From positions 9,176,001 through 9,240,000 of the forward strand of contig AP026550.1 in assembly GCA_026075535.2 (NCBI GenBank): a stretch of 64,000 bases of DNA, in the 5' to 3' direction. A program made the position numbers and the translations under genes. Shown here piece by piece: positions 10,899-19,798 of the stretch (its first letter is position 1; the number at the start of each line of letters is the position of its first letter). This DNA comes from Tricholoma matsutake (taxonomy: Eukaryota; Basidiomycota; Agaricomycetes; Agaricales; Tricholomataceae). The notes beneath the pieces were generated by a model that saw only the letters and a list, made by a program, of their open reading frames with translations, had not been told where the DNA came from and ran no database searches.

Positions 10899-12218
10899 CT
10901 ACTCCTCCAGCATAACCTCTAAAAGTTCTATTTTCCTCCCCAGAACTTCCATCTCCACCTTCTTCTGTACCAACATTGCTGCAAGCATCTTCTGTCGAAC
11001 CACCCATTCATCACTAATGACATCGATGTCGTCATTCGACAATACCTCCTTCACTTTGCCCTTCCCTTTCAACTGCTTTTTGTGCTTTGACTTTGGCATC
11101 GACGGTTTTGATGGTCCTACAACCATCTCCTCTGCCTCGACTGGCCCAACAACTTGAATTTGAAGAGCTAAAACAATCTGAATGGAAGGTGAGATAAGAT
11201 TCGAGATGAGTTTGAATAAAATTTGTACCTGGCTTGGACTGCGAAACATCTTTCACAGCCCCAAATTTTCTAGCTTCGCGCTTTCAAAGCCCCTTCCTCG
11301 ATACTCCTTCCCAATAGCACCCCTGCAGCACCTCAGTGCACTTAACACACTTCGGGGCCTCTTCTTTGACCACACAGCATGGCTGGGATTTTGTCCCAGC
11401 ACATCAATCGCAGTACAAAATTGTTAGCAGTCCGAAAAACCTTCAAAGAAGTCAAAATGAAAACTCACTGGACCCTCAAAATCGAGCAGTCTGCTCATTG
11501 TGAGCTTTGCTCGCTTCACCTCCATGGAGTCCTTGACTTCGTCCTCCCCATCTTTGCCTGCCTCGATCTCCACTACCTTTCATTTCACCACCCTCACCAC
11601 AGGCAGCTTGCTCTCCCCCTCCTCTTTGCCCTCCTCTCCAGCCTCTAGCCTCTCGATAGCTCTCGCCTCTGCTGTCAGCTCCACATTTGGTCACTGCAAT
11701 TCTTCCTTCAACAATGTTTTAGCACGAAATGCAGCAAGAGCTACATTCTGAGCATCCACTAATGCCCCCCTTTGGGCCTTGATTTCTGCCTGCTTCATGC
11801 TTTCCTCTGCCCTGTGGGCCTCCTCCTCCTCCTCCAAAACCCATTTCACTTCCTCTTCCCATCGCTCCAGCTCTACCTGCTCACTCAGATCTGTAAACAA
11901 AAGCTCCCCCCACATCAGTTTAAAAAGTTCAAAAACTTTGTCGACAACCTTTTGCATGGTTGAGTCATGCTCTTTGCCCAAGTCATCTGCCAGTTTGTCA
12001 TATTCCACCTGAATATATTGTGTTAGAATCCGAATATTGAATAAGAAGCAGAAACTTACCATCTTCTCACAAAAACCTTTCCCCCACACTTCAAAGTCGA
12101 GGTCTTTGGCGACACCACGATCTGGCATTGATTTTGCGTACTCGAGGACTTCAGTGTTGAGTTCGGCAAGGAGGGAATCAATAACCCTTCCAACAGTGCC
12201 TGATCTCGGAGATAACAC
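10899..12218 (-). pseudogene. Intron-bearing gene with a cysteine-rich motif, decayed
   Basis: Exons on the minus strand include 12218-12060 (VWGKGFCEKM) and 12008 downward (VEYDKLADDLGKEHDSTMQK, then a Glu-rich coiled segment and AQRGALVDAQNVALAAFRAK). A Cys-rich part near 11400-11290 reads CAGTKSQPCC...CVKCTEVLQGCYW, and the C-terminal exon (from 11167) ends in a coiled tail (MLAAMLVQKKVEMEVL). Introns at 12059-12009 (GTAAGT...TTCTAAC...TTCAG) and 11228-11168 are canonical. In-frame TGA codons and a lost splice acceptor near 11420 break it. The Cys motif resembles a repetitive agaricomycete family of unknown function; I do not assign a role. Confidence 0.6.
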
Positions 12219-12503
12219 TGAATTCAGCTTGTAACTAAAATAGTTGTCCGAATAGAGTGATGTAAATCATAACTAAACCAGATCCATTCGGTTGTCTGGT
12301 TGCAGCTGTCCTAATGATGAGTGCTGCCTCTCGATCACTGGCAGTCACAATGTAAGGCGAGGCCTGGCATCGGCTTATGAAAGAAAAGGTAGATTATGTA
12401 TGTACAAGTACTTCTGGCTCATGCTGAAAGGATGTGGTGCGGTGAAACAATGACATATGCACAAGTAAGAGAAAGCACACTGATATGGGCAGTTGTGTTC
12501 TTC
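12219..12503. other. Short spacer, no gene seen
   Basis: AT-rich sequence between the upstream end of the decayed Cys-motif gene and the solo LTR. The last bases before 12219 end in a plausible splice acceptor (AATTCAG on the minus strand), so an earlier exon of that gene may once have lain here. None can be defined. Confidence 0.3.
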
Positions 12504-12905
12504 TGTTAGGGCGACACCCACTATCTGCTAGCTAAGACCATGCAGGTTCTCTCTACAAGAAGGGGGCAGAATCCGCGCTCATGATGGGGGAACTGATGGT
12601 TTTGATGCGAGGGGTTATTAATAGATGAGTTGGTTGAGAAAGGCCTTTCACACCGAAAGCATAGGTGGAATACCTAAGAGAACACAACTGGGGTCCCCTA
12701 GGCGTATATTTAGGGTTTATATACTATGTTACATATATTGTACATTGTTGTTACCGATGCACTCGTACATGCGCATACATTTTGATGCGTGCAAAATAAA
12801 ATTCTCATGCTATCAAAGTGTAGCATCATTTGGTGTCATGTAGCGTAATTCGACATAATAAAATAAAAATGAAATTTTATTAGGTAATGGGGTGGTTTCC
12901 TAACA
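12504..12905 (-). repeat. Solo LTR of the F1 family
   Basis: A 402-bp reverse-complement copy of the LTR at 2617-3018, with identical ends (TGTTAGGGCGACACC...GGTTTCCTAACA on the plus strand). No internal retrotransposon sequence lies on either side, so it is a solo LTR produced by LTR-LTR recombination. The flanking 5-mers (TCTTC, GTCCA) do not match, so no target duplication is visible. Confidence 0.9.
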
Positions 12906-13770
12906 GTCCATAGGCATTTTTGTCACAGAAATAAATTGGTGGATGAACTAACAATAACTTCTTGTACAACTCCTGCCAATCAGACAGATGTCAAAACATT
13001 TGTTCTTGCTGGTGTAGAAAATCTGTGTGATATGTAACGTCTCTGAAAATCAATGCACTAAAAAGTCCTTCCCAGGTGGATATTGTGTCCAGGCTGAATG
13101 GCCCTCCAGGCTCCAGGGTGCATAGACAAGAGGGCGTGTAATTGCAGAATGGGAGCTTTTTATCAGCATTTTCTTGAACATGTGAGAGGAAAGTGGCCAT
13201 GGCCATTGCATTGCATTCCTCTTGGGTTCAGCCATGATTGTGAGGAACAATAATGTGCTGGTGTAGATGGTCCAAAAATGTGTATAGAAGCTTGATTTGG
13301 CTGACAAGCCTGTGCATCTGCGCCTCATCTGGGACCACTAATGTGTTTCCGGGTGAGGGAGATCTGGGAGTGTGTGGCCTTGAAGATTTAAACTCATTAA
13401 TGACCCAAGAAGACAAAGCCATCTCTCCAGGACACAGCTTTCCAAAGTGGCACCCAATTTGGCTCAAAATCTCCCTCAATTTGCTGTTGGTCTGCACCAA
13501 GGCAAGGTGGCAGAGTTCACTCATTTCTTCCCACCATGTTCCCTCACTGACACGCGTTGCGAGGCTTTTTTTTCATATCGGGTTTTCCTTGCCCACACCT
13601 CCCTCGAGACTCAAGAGACCATCCATAAGGCCTTTGAAAGCAGTTGTTGGACAGATTGACGGGAACAAGGCAAACGGGAGACAGTGGCGAACGATGGGGT
13701 AAACCACCCATAGGGCAGCACCATCGACAACCAGGTATGTATAGGCCCACCTTCCCCCTATGTCCGCCAC
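12906..13770 (-). pseudogene. Unrecognised decayed coding fragment
   Basis: One minus-strand frame is open over most of 865 bp, broken by three or four TGA/TAG codons. It reads segments such as YPIVRHCLPFALFPSICPT, LVQTNSKLREILSQIGCHF, VPDEAQMHRLVSQIKLLY and LEPGGPFSLDTISTWEGLF. It is truncated exactly at the solo LTR boundary (12905). I do not recognise the family. The Trp/Cys content and long continuity argue for former coding sequence rather than chance. Confidence 0.5.
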
Positions 13771-14956
13771 TAACCTTTCAAGTGGGGAGGGTGTAAGTCT
13801 GGCCCCACAGACTCATGATATTATGACAAGTTAATTTACCTATACCACTGTTACACACCTCCATGGTGCCGGCACAGCCACACACATCGCCTACACAACC
13901 ACCCTTGCCGCTGGTACAGCCACTGGCGATAGCATAGCCACCTATGGTGCATAAACAACTCACCAACACCAGATATACCAATGTCTGTGTTACAGTGAGT
14001 TATGGCCACCCTATGCTGCCAACACACTCCCACAGCACTGACACAGCCACACACATCGCCAACACAATCACCCTCGCCGCTGGCACAGCCACCAGCGAAT
14101 ATGACAACAAAAACCAGTGACATGCATCCTGGCAACAGCACCATACATCCTTATTACTCTTCTATCCACATCCATCAGTGCCAACATTATCCTATTGATG
14201 CAGTACCTTCCTATTATGTGACTATGCCCAATGCAGCCTTCCCAAATCACACACTATGCTTGATGCAGCCTTTTACTTACATGGTCAATCTTTTTCTTAT
14301 ATATTACTTATTCTTTATTCCTTAACCTTTGTTCCTACTTTCATGCAGCGAAGGTATGGTAACTTCCTATTCTTTTATTTGTAGTAACTTATGGTTCCTA
14401 CTTCCATGCAATGAAGATAATTTGATCCTGTCTTTTAGTAAACCTAAGACTAGTGTAGGCTGCCAAACTCAGCATCCTTCCACTCTACCAACTGAGCCAA
14501 GGAGGCCTTGTATTATATAGAACATTATGTTTATTTATCACTAATAACTATACCAAAACTATTTCAAATTAACCCCCTGTGTGAGGGGAAGACTGTACTA
14601 CTGATTATAATAAAAATATCCACCCCACGAACAGTCACTCATGGCAGTGGTTGGCATCGTCACCACCACTCTCGCTGTCCATTCCCACCCCCCCCACAGC
14701 TGTTAGCACCCAGTCCACCCTGCAAGTGAATGCTGGCAGTAGTGGGGGGCAGGTGCTGGGCTGCCTTTGTCTCCTCAGTTGTCAACATTGTTCCACCCAC
14801 CATCCACCCCACGACCAGTTGTTTGTGAGGCTGGAGGTGGGTGGTGCTCATTGGCTCCCCCTCCTCATTGCTGTCTCCCTCTCCCCTCATCATTGTTGTC
14901 CCCCCCTCTTGTTGTCCCCTCCCCTCATTTCTCCTCTCCTTGCCATCCTAGGATTG
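13771..14956. repeat. Low-complexity, palindrome-bearing repeat region
   Basis: It contains two copies of a segment with CACAGCCACACACATCGCC and CACC..GCCGCTGG (about 13872-13935 and 14040-14100). A CCACCCCACGACCAGTTGTTTGTGAGGCTGG-type imperfect palindrome lies near 14800, like those in the family C elements. Long C/T-rich stretches give spurious ORFs on both strands. A tRNA A-box-like block (GGCTCAGTTGGTAGAG, minus strand, about 14478-14510) has no clear B box. This looks like the body of an old relative of family C, split by the solo LTR at 14957. Confidence 0.45.
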
Positions 14957-15641
14957 TGTCAAGAACTGTTCCTCGCCCGATTGCAACCTGCATTCTGTCC
15001 GACTTTTTCCTGCACGTCTAACCCAACATTTGTCTATTCCTTCCGATTTCGTTCCCGGCCACCCTGCATTGCCCACACTGCTGTGCACCAGGCTGCCTTC
15101 CCAAGGCTGCCGTCTTTATTGCAAATTCAACTATGGATTCCTGTGTGGCCTCCACTAGGTAATTTATCTATGCAGTCGAGACACTGCCGCAGTTCCCGTT
15201 TCCATCCTGCTTCTATTCTGGACTCTAGTATTTAAGTTTAGTTAGTTTCGCCTTGTACTCCTCAGTTCGTATATCGACATAGACTCGACTTTAACTTGTC
15301 AATCTAAATCTCCTTCTACTCCTACCTCTGTCCTCTAAGAGTCTGAACTCCATTCGACTCGACCTCTAGTCTCCCTCTGAAGTTCTAGTCCCATCTGAAC
15401 TTAACCTAAGTCCCCCCGTACTCCTCCCCACATTTACCTGCACTTTCCCACTCCTACCTCCAGACTTTTGACTTGAAATTAGGACACCAGACAAGGTGAA
15501 GGGTGCAGCTTCTTACAAGCTGAAGCCAAGTCCTTTCTGTTTCCCCTCCCGCAGAATCCGCATTGACCCGACAGTCCCCGCTATTATCACCTGCAGCATC
15601 TGATCGGATTCCGATGAGCCCTCCAGGATCAGTTCTTAACA
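14957..15641 (+). repeat. Solo LTR, family B, with 5-bp target duplication
   Basis: This 685-bp LTR begins TGTCAAGAACTGTTCC and ends GATCAGTTCTTAACA. It is flanked on both sides by GATTG (14952-14956 and 15642-15646), the 5-bp duplication expected for a Ty3/gypsy insertion. The same LTR family bounds element B (46492-47208 and 63202 onward). Shared internal landmarks are CTGTGCACCAGGC and AATTCAACTATGGA. No internal sequence remains. Confidence 0.92.
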
Positions 15642-16038
15642 GATTGTCATTGTCCCCTGTTGTTGTTGTTGTTGTTGTTGTCGTCTATAGTTAAAATTAG
15701 TATCCAAAAAACTTTGTTAGTAAAAAAAGAAAAAAACAAAAAAAAAGGAGAAACACTCACCTGTGGCCCAAGAGACATCATCAACTTCTTCTGGGCCTTT
15801 TTTTTGTTCGGCTTGCCTTCTTGTCGCATTGGTGTTGTTGTTTCGGTTGTCATTTCCTCCCCCCTCCCCTTGTATTCCTTGCCCTCCTGGTTAAGGCATG
15901 ACATGGGTATGGGTAACACTGTGACAATGCTTGATCAGTGCTTAACAGACCATAGTGTGCACACACACACAAGTGATGTGATAGTTGTATCAATTTGTGT
16001 CTGATTATATGGTATCCTTGTTCTGTTGAACCCTATAA
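15642..16038. repeat. GTT microsatellite and an intron-like module
   Basis: The sequence starts with a (GTT)n microsatellite (about 15659-15680). On the minus strand, a segment ending TGGGCCACAG is followed by GTGAGT (about 15760), a long T-rich stretch, ACTAAC and TACTAAT, and a TATAG acceptor (about 15690). This is a full spliceosomal intron signal set of the type tandemly repeated in family C. No host ORF of quality is present. Confidence 0.4.
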
Positions 16039-16112
16039 GACCTGATAGCTCAGTTGGTCAGAGCATCTGGTATATGTCCAGGAGGGCCTGGGTTCAATCC
16101 CCAGTCTGGTCA
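16039..16112 (+). ncRNA. tRNA-like sequence (SINE-head or tRNA pseudogene)
   Basis: Seventy-four bases have a nearly complete tRNA layout. The 7-bp acceptor stem (GACCTGA/TCTGGTC) has one mismatch. The D arm contains TAGCTCAGTTGG (A box), a 5-bp anticodon stem (TCTGG/CCAGG) can form, and the T arm CTGGG-TTCAATC-CCCAG (B box) pairs perfectly. The anticodon loop lacks the usual U33, so a working tRNA is doubtful. It lies in repeat-rich DNA, so a tRNA-derived SINE head is the better reading. Confidence 0.55.
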
Positions 16113-16840
16113 TCATTTCTGCATTCCTACAGGGACTAGTAGTTTACATTCTAAAAAATGGAATAATATTATAGTTAGTTGATAAAAAGAAGAAACCAAC
16201 TAAAAAAACTTACCTGGGGCCCAAACGACTCCATTGTCATTTGGGCCCATTTTGTGTGCGATGCTCATGTGCTGGCATGGAATCTGTGGCTGTTGGGTGT
16301 TAAGGGAGTGGTGGGGGCAGAGGGAGAAGGGAGGAGGGAGGCAGTGTCATCAAACATGGTGGTGGTGGTTGGTGATGAGACAGCAGACATGGCTGTGTTC
16401 ATTTGTCATCACAGCCAGGGTGGTACATAGACAAATAAAATTAATTAACTGTAATGATGGTTTAGTATAACAGTTATATTGTTGTATCAATTGTACTTAA
16501 GCATGTGACTACAAGGGTTCAATCCCTGCAGTAACCATTGATTTTTCAGTCAATTGTATAACCAGCTTGGCCTGTCCTAGGACTGTACAAGTGACTGTCT
16601 GCTTGGACTCTGCTCAGACTCAGCTCAGACTGGACATGGTAGTTTGGCAGGACTCTCAGCCCAAAAAAGTCTGAGCAGAGTCCAAGCAGAGTCCAAGCAA
16701 GTCCAAGCAAAGTCCGAGTGTCTCTTTCATGGTAGAGCAGGCCACCATTTGGAATGTGGAACCATGTGTACAGTGATAGGCCCACTTCATGCATCAAGCC
16801 CTGAAAACAGTCTTGCACACTCATACAATTCCCTTTGACT
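16113..16840. repeat. Intron-like module, diverged tRNA-like unit and inverted GGACTC array
   Basis: Near 16205-16260 the minus strand reads a GGGCCC-bounded imperfect palindrome followed by GTAAGTTTTTTT and CAACTAACTATAATA, again an intron-like module. Near 16464-16520 TAGTATAACAGTTATATT and GGGTTCAATCCCTGCAG resemble the A and B boxes of the family C tRNA-like units. From 16590 to 16720, TTGGACTCTGCTCAGACTC and its inverse copies form an inverted array like the family C ends. This is probably the right end of a diverged family C relative. Confidence 0.45.
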
Positions 16841-17328
16841 CTACAAAGTCCTAGGAACACCTGCACTCTTTGAGACAACTTCGAACAACTCCAAACACCT
16901 TTGAACATCTTTGTACCTGTTCCCCTCACTTCCCACTCCTATACCCATTGTATCTTATCTTTGGACACCTGTGCCACACCTCTTTCCAAGTTTTCAGCAC
17001 TTTGTTCTACATATATCAGACACTGCACAATAAGGAACTTTCCCTATCTTATTCTATTTCATATTTCATATCTCTTTGCAATAAATACATACCCAAGGTG
17101 TTTCTCCTTATCTTGTATTTCATACTTACCTTGTGATATGGACATTTCCACATGGACTCTGTCTTTGCCTCAAGTAGGCTTCTACCTATGTTTCCCTTTT
17201 TGGTACTATCTCCTCAGAGCCTATTTATTTTAACCTTGTACTATTTATCTTGTCCAACAAGAATAAATCTCTTTCACCTCTCATATATGGTCTACTCAAG
17301 TGAGCATCCCTTGAGTCTTAGCATTTTG
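16841..17328 (+). repeat. Diverged family A-type LTR, interrupted by element C1
   Basis: The segment shares ordered landmarks with the family A LTR: CTTCGAAC/CTTTGAAC motifs, ACTATCTC, CCTTGTACTA, AATAAATC, CACCTCTCA and ATGGTCT. It breaks at the C1 insertion. Directly after C1 (19259) the match resumes with TCTTAGCCCCAAAGTTC, where family A reads TCTTAGTCCAGAAGTTT. C1 is therefore a later insertion into this LTR. The 5' boundary is approximate. Confidence 0.55.
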
Positions 17329-17590
17329 GAGGGGTTTACACTCCCCCACCTTTCCCATCAGACTCCGACTGGAGTCCACTGGGACTGGTCACCAGCCAAC
17401 TGCCTGCAAAGTTGCCAGTCCAGTCCCAGTCCAGTCCGACTGGACTCCAAGTGGAATCCACTCAAACACCGGATCCCATTTGGACTGGTCCAGTGGAGTC
17501 CAGTTGAGTCCAGTTGAGTCCAGTTGGATTCTGGTTGGAGTCCAGTTGGAGTCTGGTTGGAGTCCAGTCGGATTCCGCTCAAAAATTGTG

Positions 17591-17680
17591 TAAGAAAAGG
17601 AATCAAACCCAGATCCCTGTCGGTTGCTTACATAATCATAACACACAATATAACCATTACACCACAGTACCTTGTTTAAG
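17591..17680 (-). promoter_or_regulatory. tRNA-like unit near the left end of C1, facing outward
   Basis: On the minus strand an A box TGGTGTAATGG (17664-17654) and a B box GGTTTGATTCC (17609-17599) are spaced as in a tRNA gene with an enlarged anticodon region. No cloverleaf with good stems forms. It would direct RNA polymerase III toward the left terminus. Confidence 0.5.
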
Positions 17681-17909
17681 GTATCATCTACTTGTGCTAG
17701 GTACTGTGTGTGGCTGTGTATGACAAAGCATATAGCTGCATCATCAAATGTGCCAGCTCATCACTCACCACCACCACCACCACCATCAATGGCTGCCTCC
17801 CTCCCTCCTCTCTCTACCACCACCACTGCATGGACACCCACTGCCACCGCTCCCATGCCCAATCCGCCATCACCACCTCCCACAAACGAGCCCAATGGAT
17901 GGAACACGG

Positions 17910-18305
17910 GCCCAAATGATGCAGATCACATCGTTTGGGCCCTACATAAGTTTTTTTTTGTTTGCTTTTTGTTTTTATAAACTAACCAACCTGTTTTTTT
18001 AGCTTTCTAGGTTATAATCTACTGGCAACGACGCCACCACTCGCAAACGAGCCAACACGGGGCCTTATGTAAGTTTTTTTCGCTTGGTTTTTGTTTTTAT
18101 AAACTAACTAACTCGTTTTTTTAGTTTTCTAGGTTATAATCTACTAGTAACGACACCACCACCCGCAAACGAGCCAACACGGGCTCAAACGACGCAGATT
18201 GCGTCGTTTGGGCCCTACGTGAGTTTTTTTCATTTGCTTTTTGTTTTTATGAACTAACTAACTCGTTTTTTTAGTTTTCTAGGTTATAATCTACTAGTAA
18301 CGACA
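17910..18305 (+). repeat. Palindrome-plus-intron tandem array of C1
   Basis: Three units of about 120-150 bp. Each begins with an imperfect palindrome of the type GGGCCCAAACGACGCAG..., runs through TACGTAAGTTTTTT (donor GTAAGT), CTAACTAACTCG (branch) and TTTTTTTAG (acceptor), and then TTTTCTAGGTTATAATC and ACGACACCACC. Some units carry CpG-decayed donors (TACATAAGT, TATGTAAGT). C2 has four units and C3 three. Confidence 0.6.
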
Positions 18306-18911
18306 CCACCACCCGCAAACAAGCCAACACACCCACCCCACGCCTGCGAGCCCCTGCTCGTAGGGTGGATCATGAGTGTGTGCAGTCGACGACAACACCT
18401 ACCAGCACCCCCCAAAGCTGACAACACACCCACCCCACGCCTGCGAGCCTCTGCTTGCAGGGTGGATGGGTGGTGAGAGCCCATGCTGACGAGCAGGTGC
18501 TCGTGGGGTGGATGGCGGGCACACCAGGGATAAGACGACCACGGCACCCATCCCCACGCCTACGAGCAACTACTCGCAGGGTGGATGACGGGTGCGGCTT
18601 GCTACGGTGACGGATGTGTGCAAGGAGGGGTGGGCGATGACACCCACCCCAGACCGCATCCCCCAACCCCCCCTCCCCCGCATTTTGCATGGGGAGGGGT
18701 CTTTATTATTTTTAATTTATCTCTGCCCCCCCCTCTCGCATCTTGCGAGAGGGGTTTTTTTTTGTTTATTATTATATTATACCCACTCCCTCATGTCCTA
18801 CACGAGGGATGTGGTTAATTAAAAATTTTTGATCTTAATTGTTTGAAAAATGCCTCCTCGAAGAATATGAAAAGTTGAGTCATAAATAAACCTTATATTG
18901 ATCCCCAATAA

Positions 18912-19000
18912 ATCTCCTGTGGCTCAAGTGGTTGAGCACACTTGTTTGGTTTGTCATGTGATTCCTTATGGTGAGGTCTTGAGTTCAATTCCTGCAGTAC
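18912..19000 (+). promoter_or_regulatory. tRNA-like unit near the right end of C1, facing outward
   Basis: A box TGGCTCAAGTGG (18920-18931) and B box AGTTCAATTCC (18982-18992) with tRNA-like spacing. It reads toward the right terminus, mirror-image to the left unit, and is followed by GGACTCC arrays. Confidence 0.5.
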
Positions 19001-19258
19001 ACAAATTTATTTTGTGGGTACTTTATGAAATTCACCAAGTCCGAAGTCCTTTGAGCTCATATCCAATTGACTTATCATTTGGTTGCACTCGGACTCCAGT
19101 TGGACTCCACTCGGACTCCAATGGGGGATTGAACTCTACATGACTTAGTGTAGTTCACCTGGACTCCACTTGGACTCCACTCGGACTCCAGTGGACTCCG
19201 GTCAGTCCGGTCGGAGTCCACTAGGACAGGTGGGGGACTGTAAAGTACTGGCATTTTG

Positions 19259-19798
19259 TCTTAGCCCCAAAGTTCTGCAAATCATTATCGGTGGAGGCAG
19301 CTAGCAACCATTGATGCTGTGAATCTACAACATGTGACTCTCTAACTAGCTACGGTCATGTTCCGAGTTCTCAGTATTGAGAACGAGGCTTTATCCCGGT
19401 TTGAGCTAGCGTGGGAATCCGACCGCTATTGTTGCGGTGATTGCTGACGATCAATGCACGTGTTCCTGTGCTTGTGTGACTTGTGCTACTTGGGTTTTTC
19501 TCAATTGACCTCGCTATCATTGCGGCAATTGCCGACCTTTCTTCCCATGAGACATTTTATGACCCATTTTCCTGAACGTCATGATCAGTTGGCGAGCCGG
19601 GAGATTCTTTGAAGCTGGGTCTCTGAGTCAACCCTGTCATGGTTCCAGCCGCCATCATACATTATTTGCAAATTGTGGCATGGTGGTTACGTGGTGTTGG
19701 CAATGTCTTTAAATTGTGGCACAGAGGTTATGTGGCATTTTGTTTTGAGCCTTGGTTTGGCATCTGCAACACGTTCAAATTTTTACTGACTACTTTTC
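19259..19798. other. Spacer after C1, no gene seen
   Basis: The first 30-40 bases continue the LTR interrupted by C1. The rest shows no convincing coding sequence, only two copies each of AAATTGTGGCA (near 19670 and 19711) and of ATTGTTGCGGTGATTGC/ATCATTGCGGCAATTGC. It ends where the 3' end of the minus-strand gene begins. Confidence 0.4.

Larger units (their letters stand above)
17329..19250 (+). mobile_element. Family C element, copy C1 (non-coding, 8-bp target duplication)
   Basis: A 1922-bp element flanked by GCATTTTG on both sides (17321-17328, 19251-19258). The left end reads GAGGGGTTTACACTCCCCC and the right end GTGGGGGACTGTAAAGTACTG, giving imperfect terminal inverted repeats. From left to right it has GGACTCC arrays, a minus-strand tRNA-like unit, a palindrome-plus-intron tandem array (about 17910-18305), palindromes of the CCACCCTGCGAGCAG type (18330-18600), a plus-strand tRNA-like unit and GGACTCC arrays. 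No protein-coding frame is credible. An 8-bp duplication and a CAG terminus fit a hAT-like transposase acting in trans. Confidence 0.75.

Noticed and set aside
14478..14510. A box-like GGCTCAGTTGGTAGAG on the minus strand as a tRNA gene
   Set aside because: No B box or T arm follows at the right distance.
17389..17646. Minus-strand ORF of TGLQPDSNWTP-type repeats
   Set aside because: It is a read-through of the GGACTCC array at the end of C1; the same pattern is open in several frames and copies.
17591..17680. Family C tRNA-like units as functional tRNA genes
   Set aside because: No acceptor stem or clean anticodon arm forms; only the promoter boxes are kept.
17910..18305. Spaced direct repeats that could be taken for a CRISPR array
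   Set aside because: Units are about 150 bp with no unique spacers, contain intron signals, and the DNA is eukaryotic.
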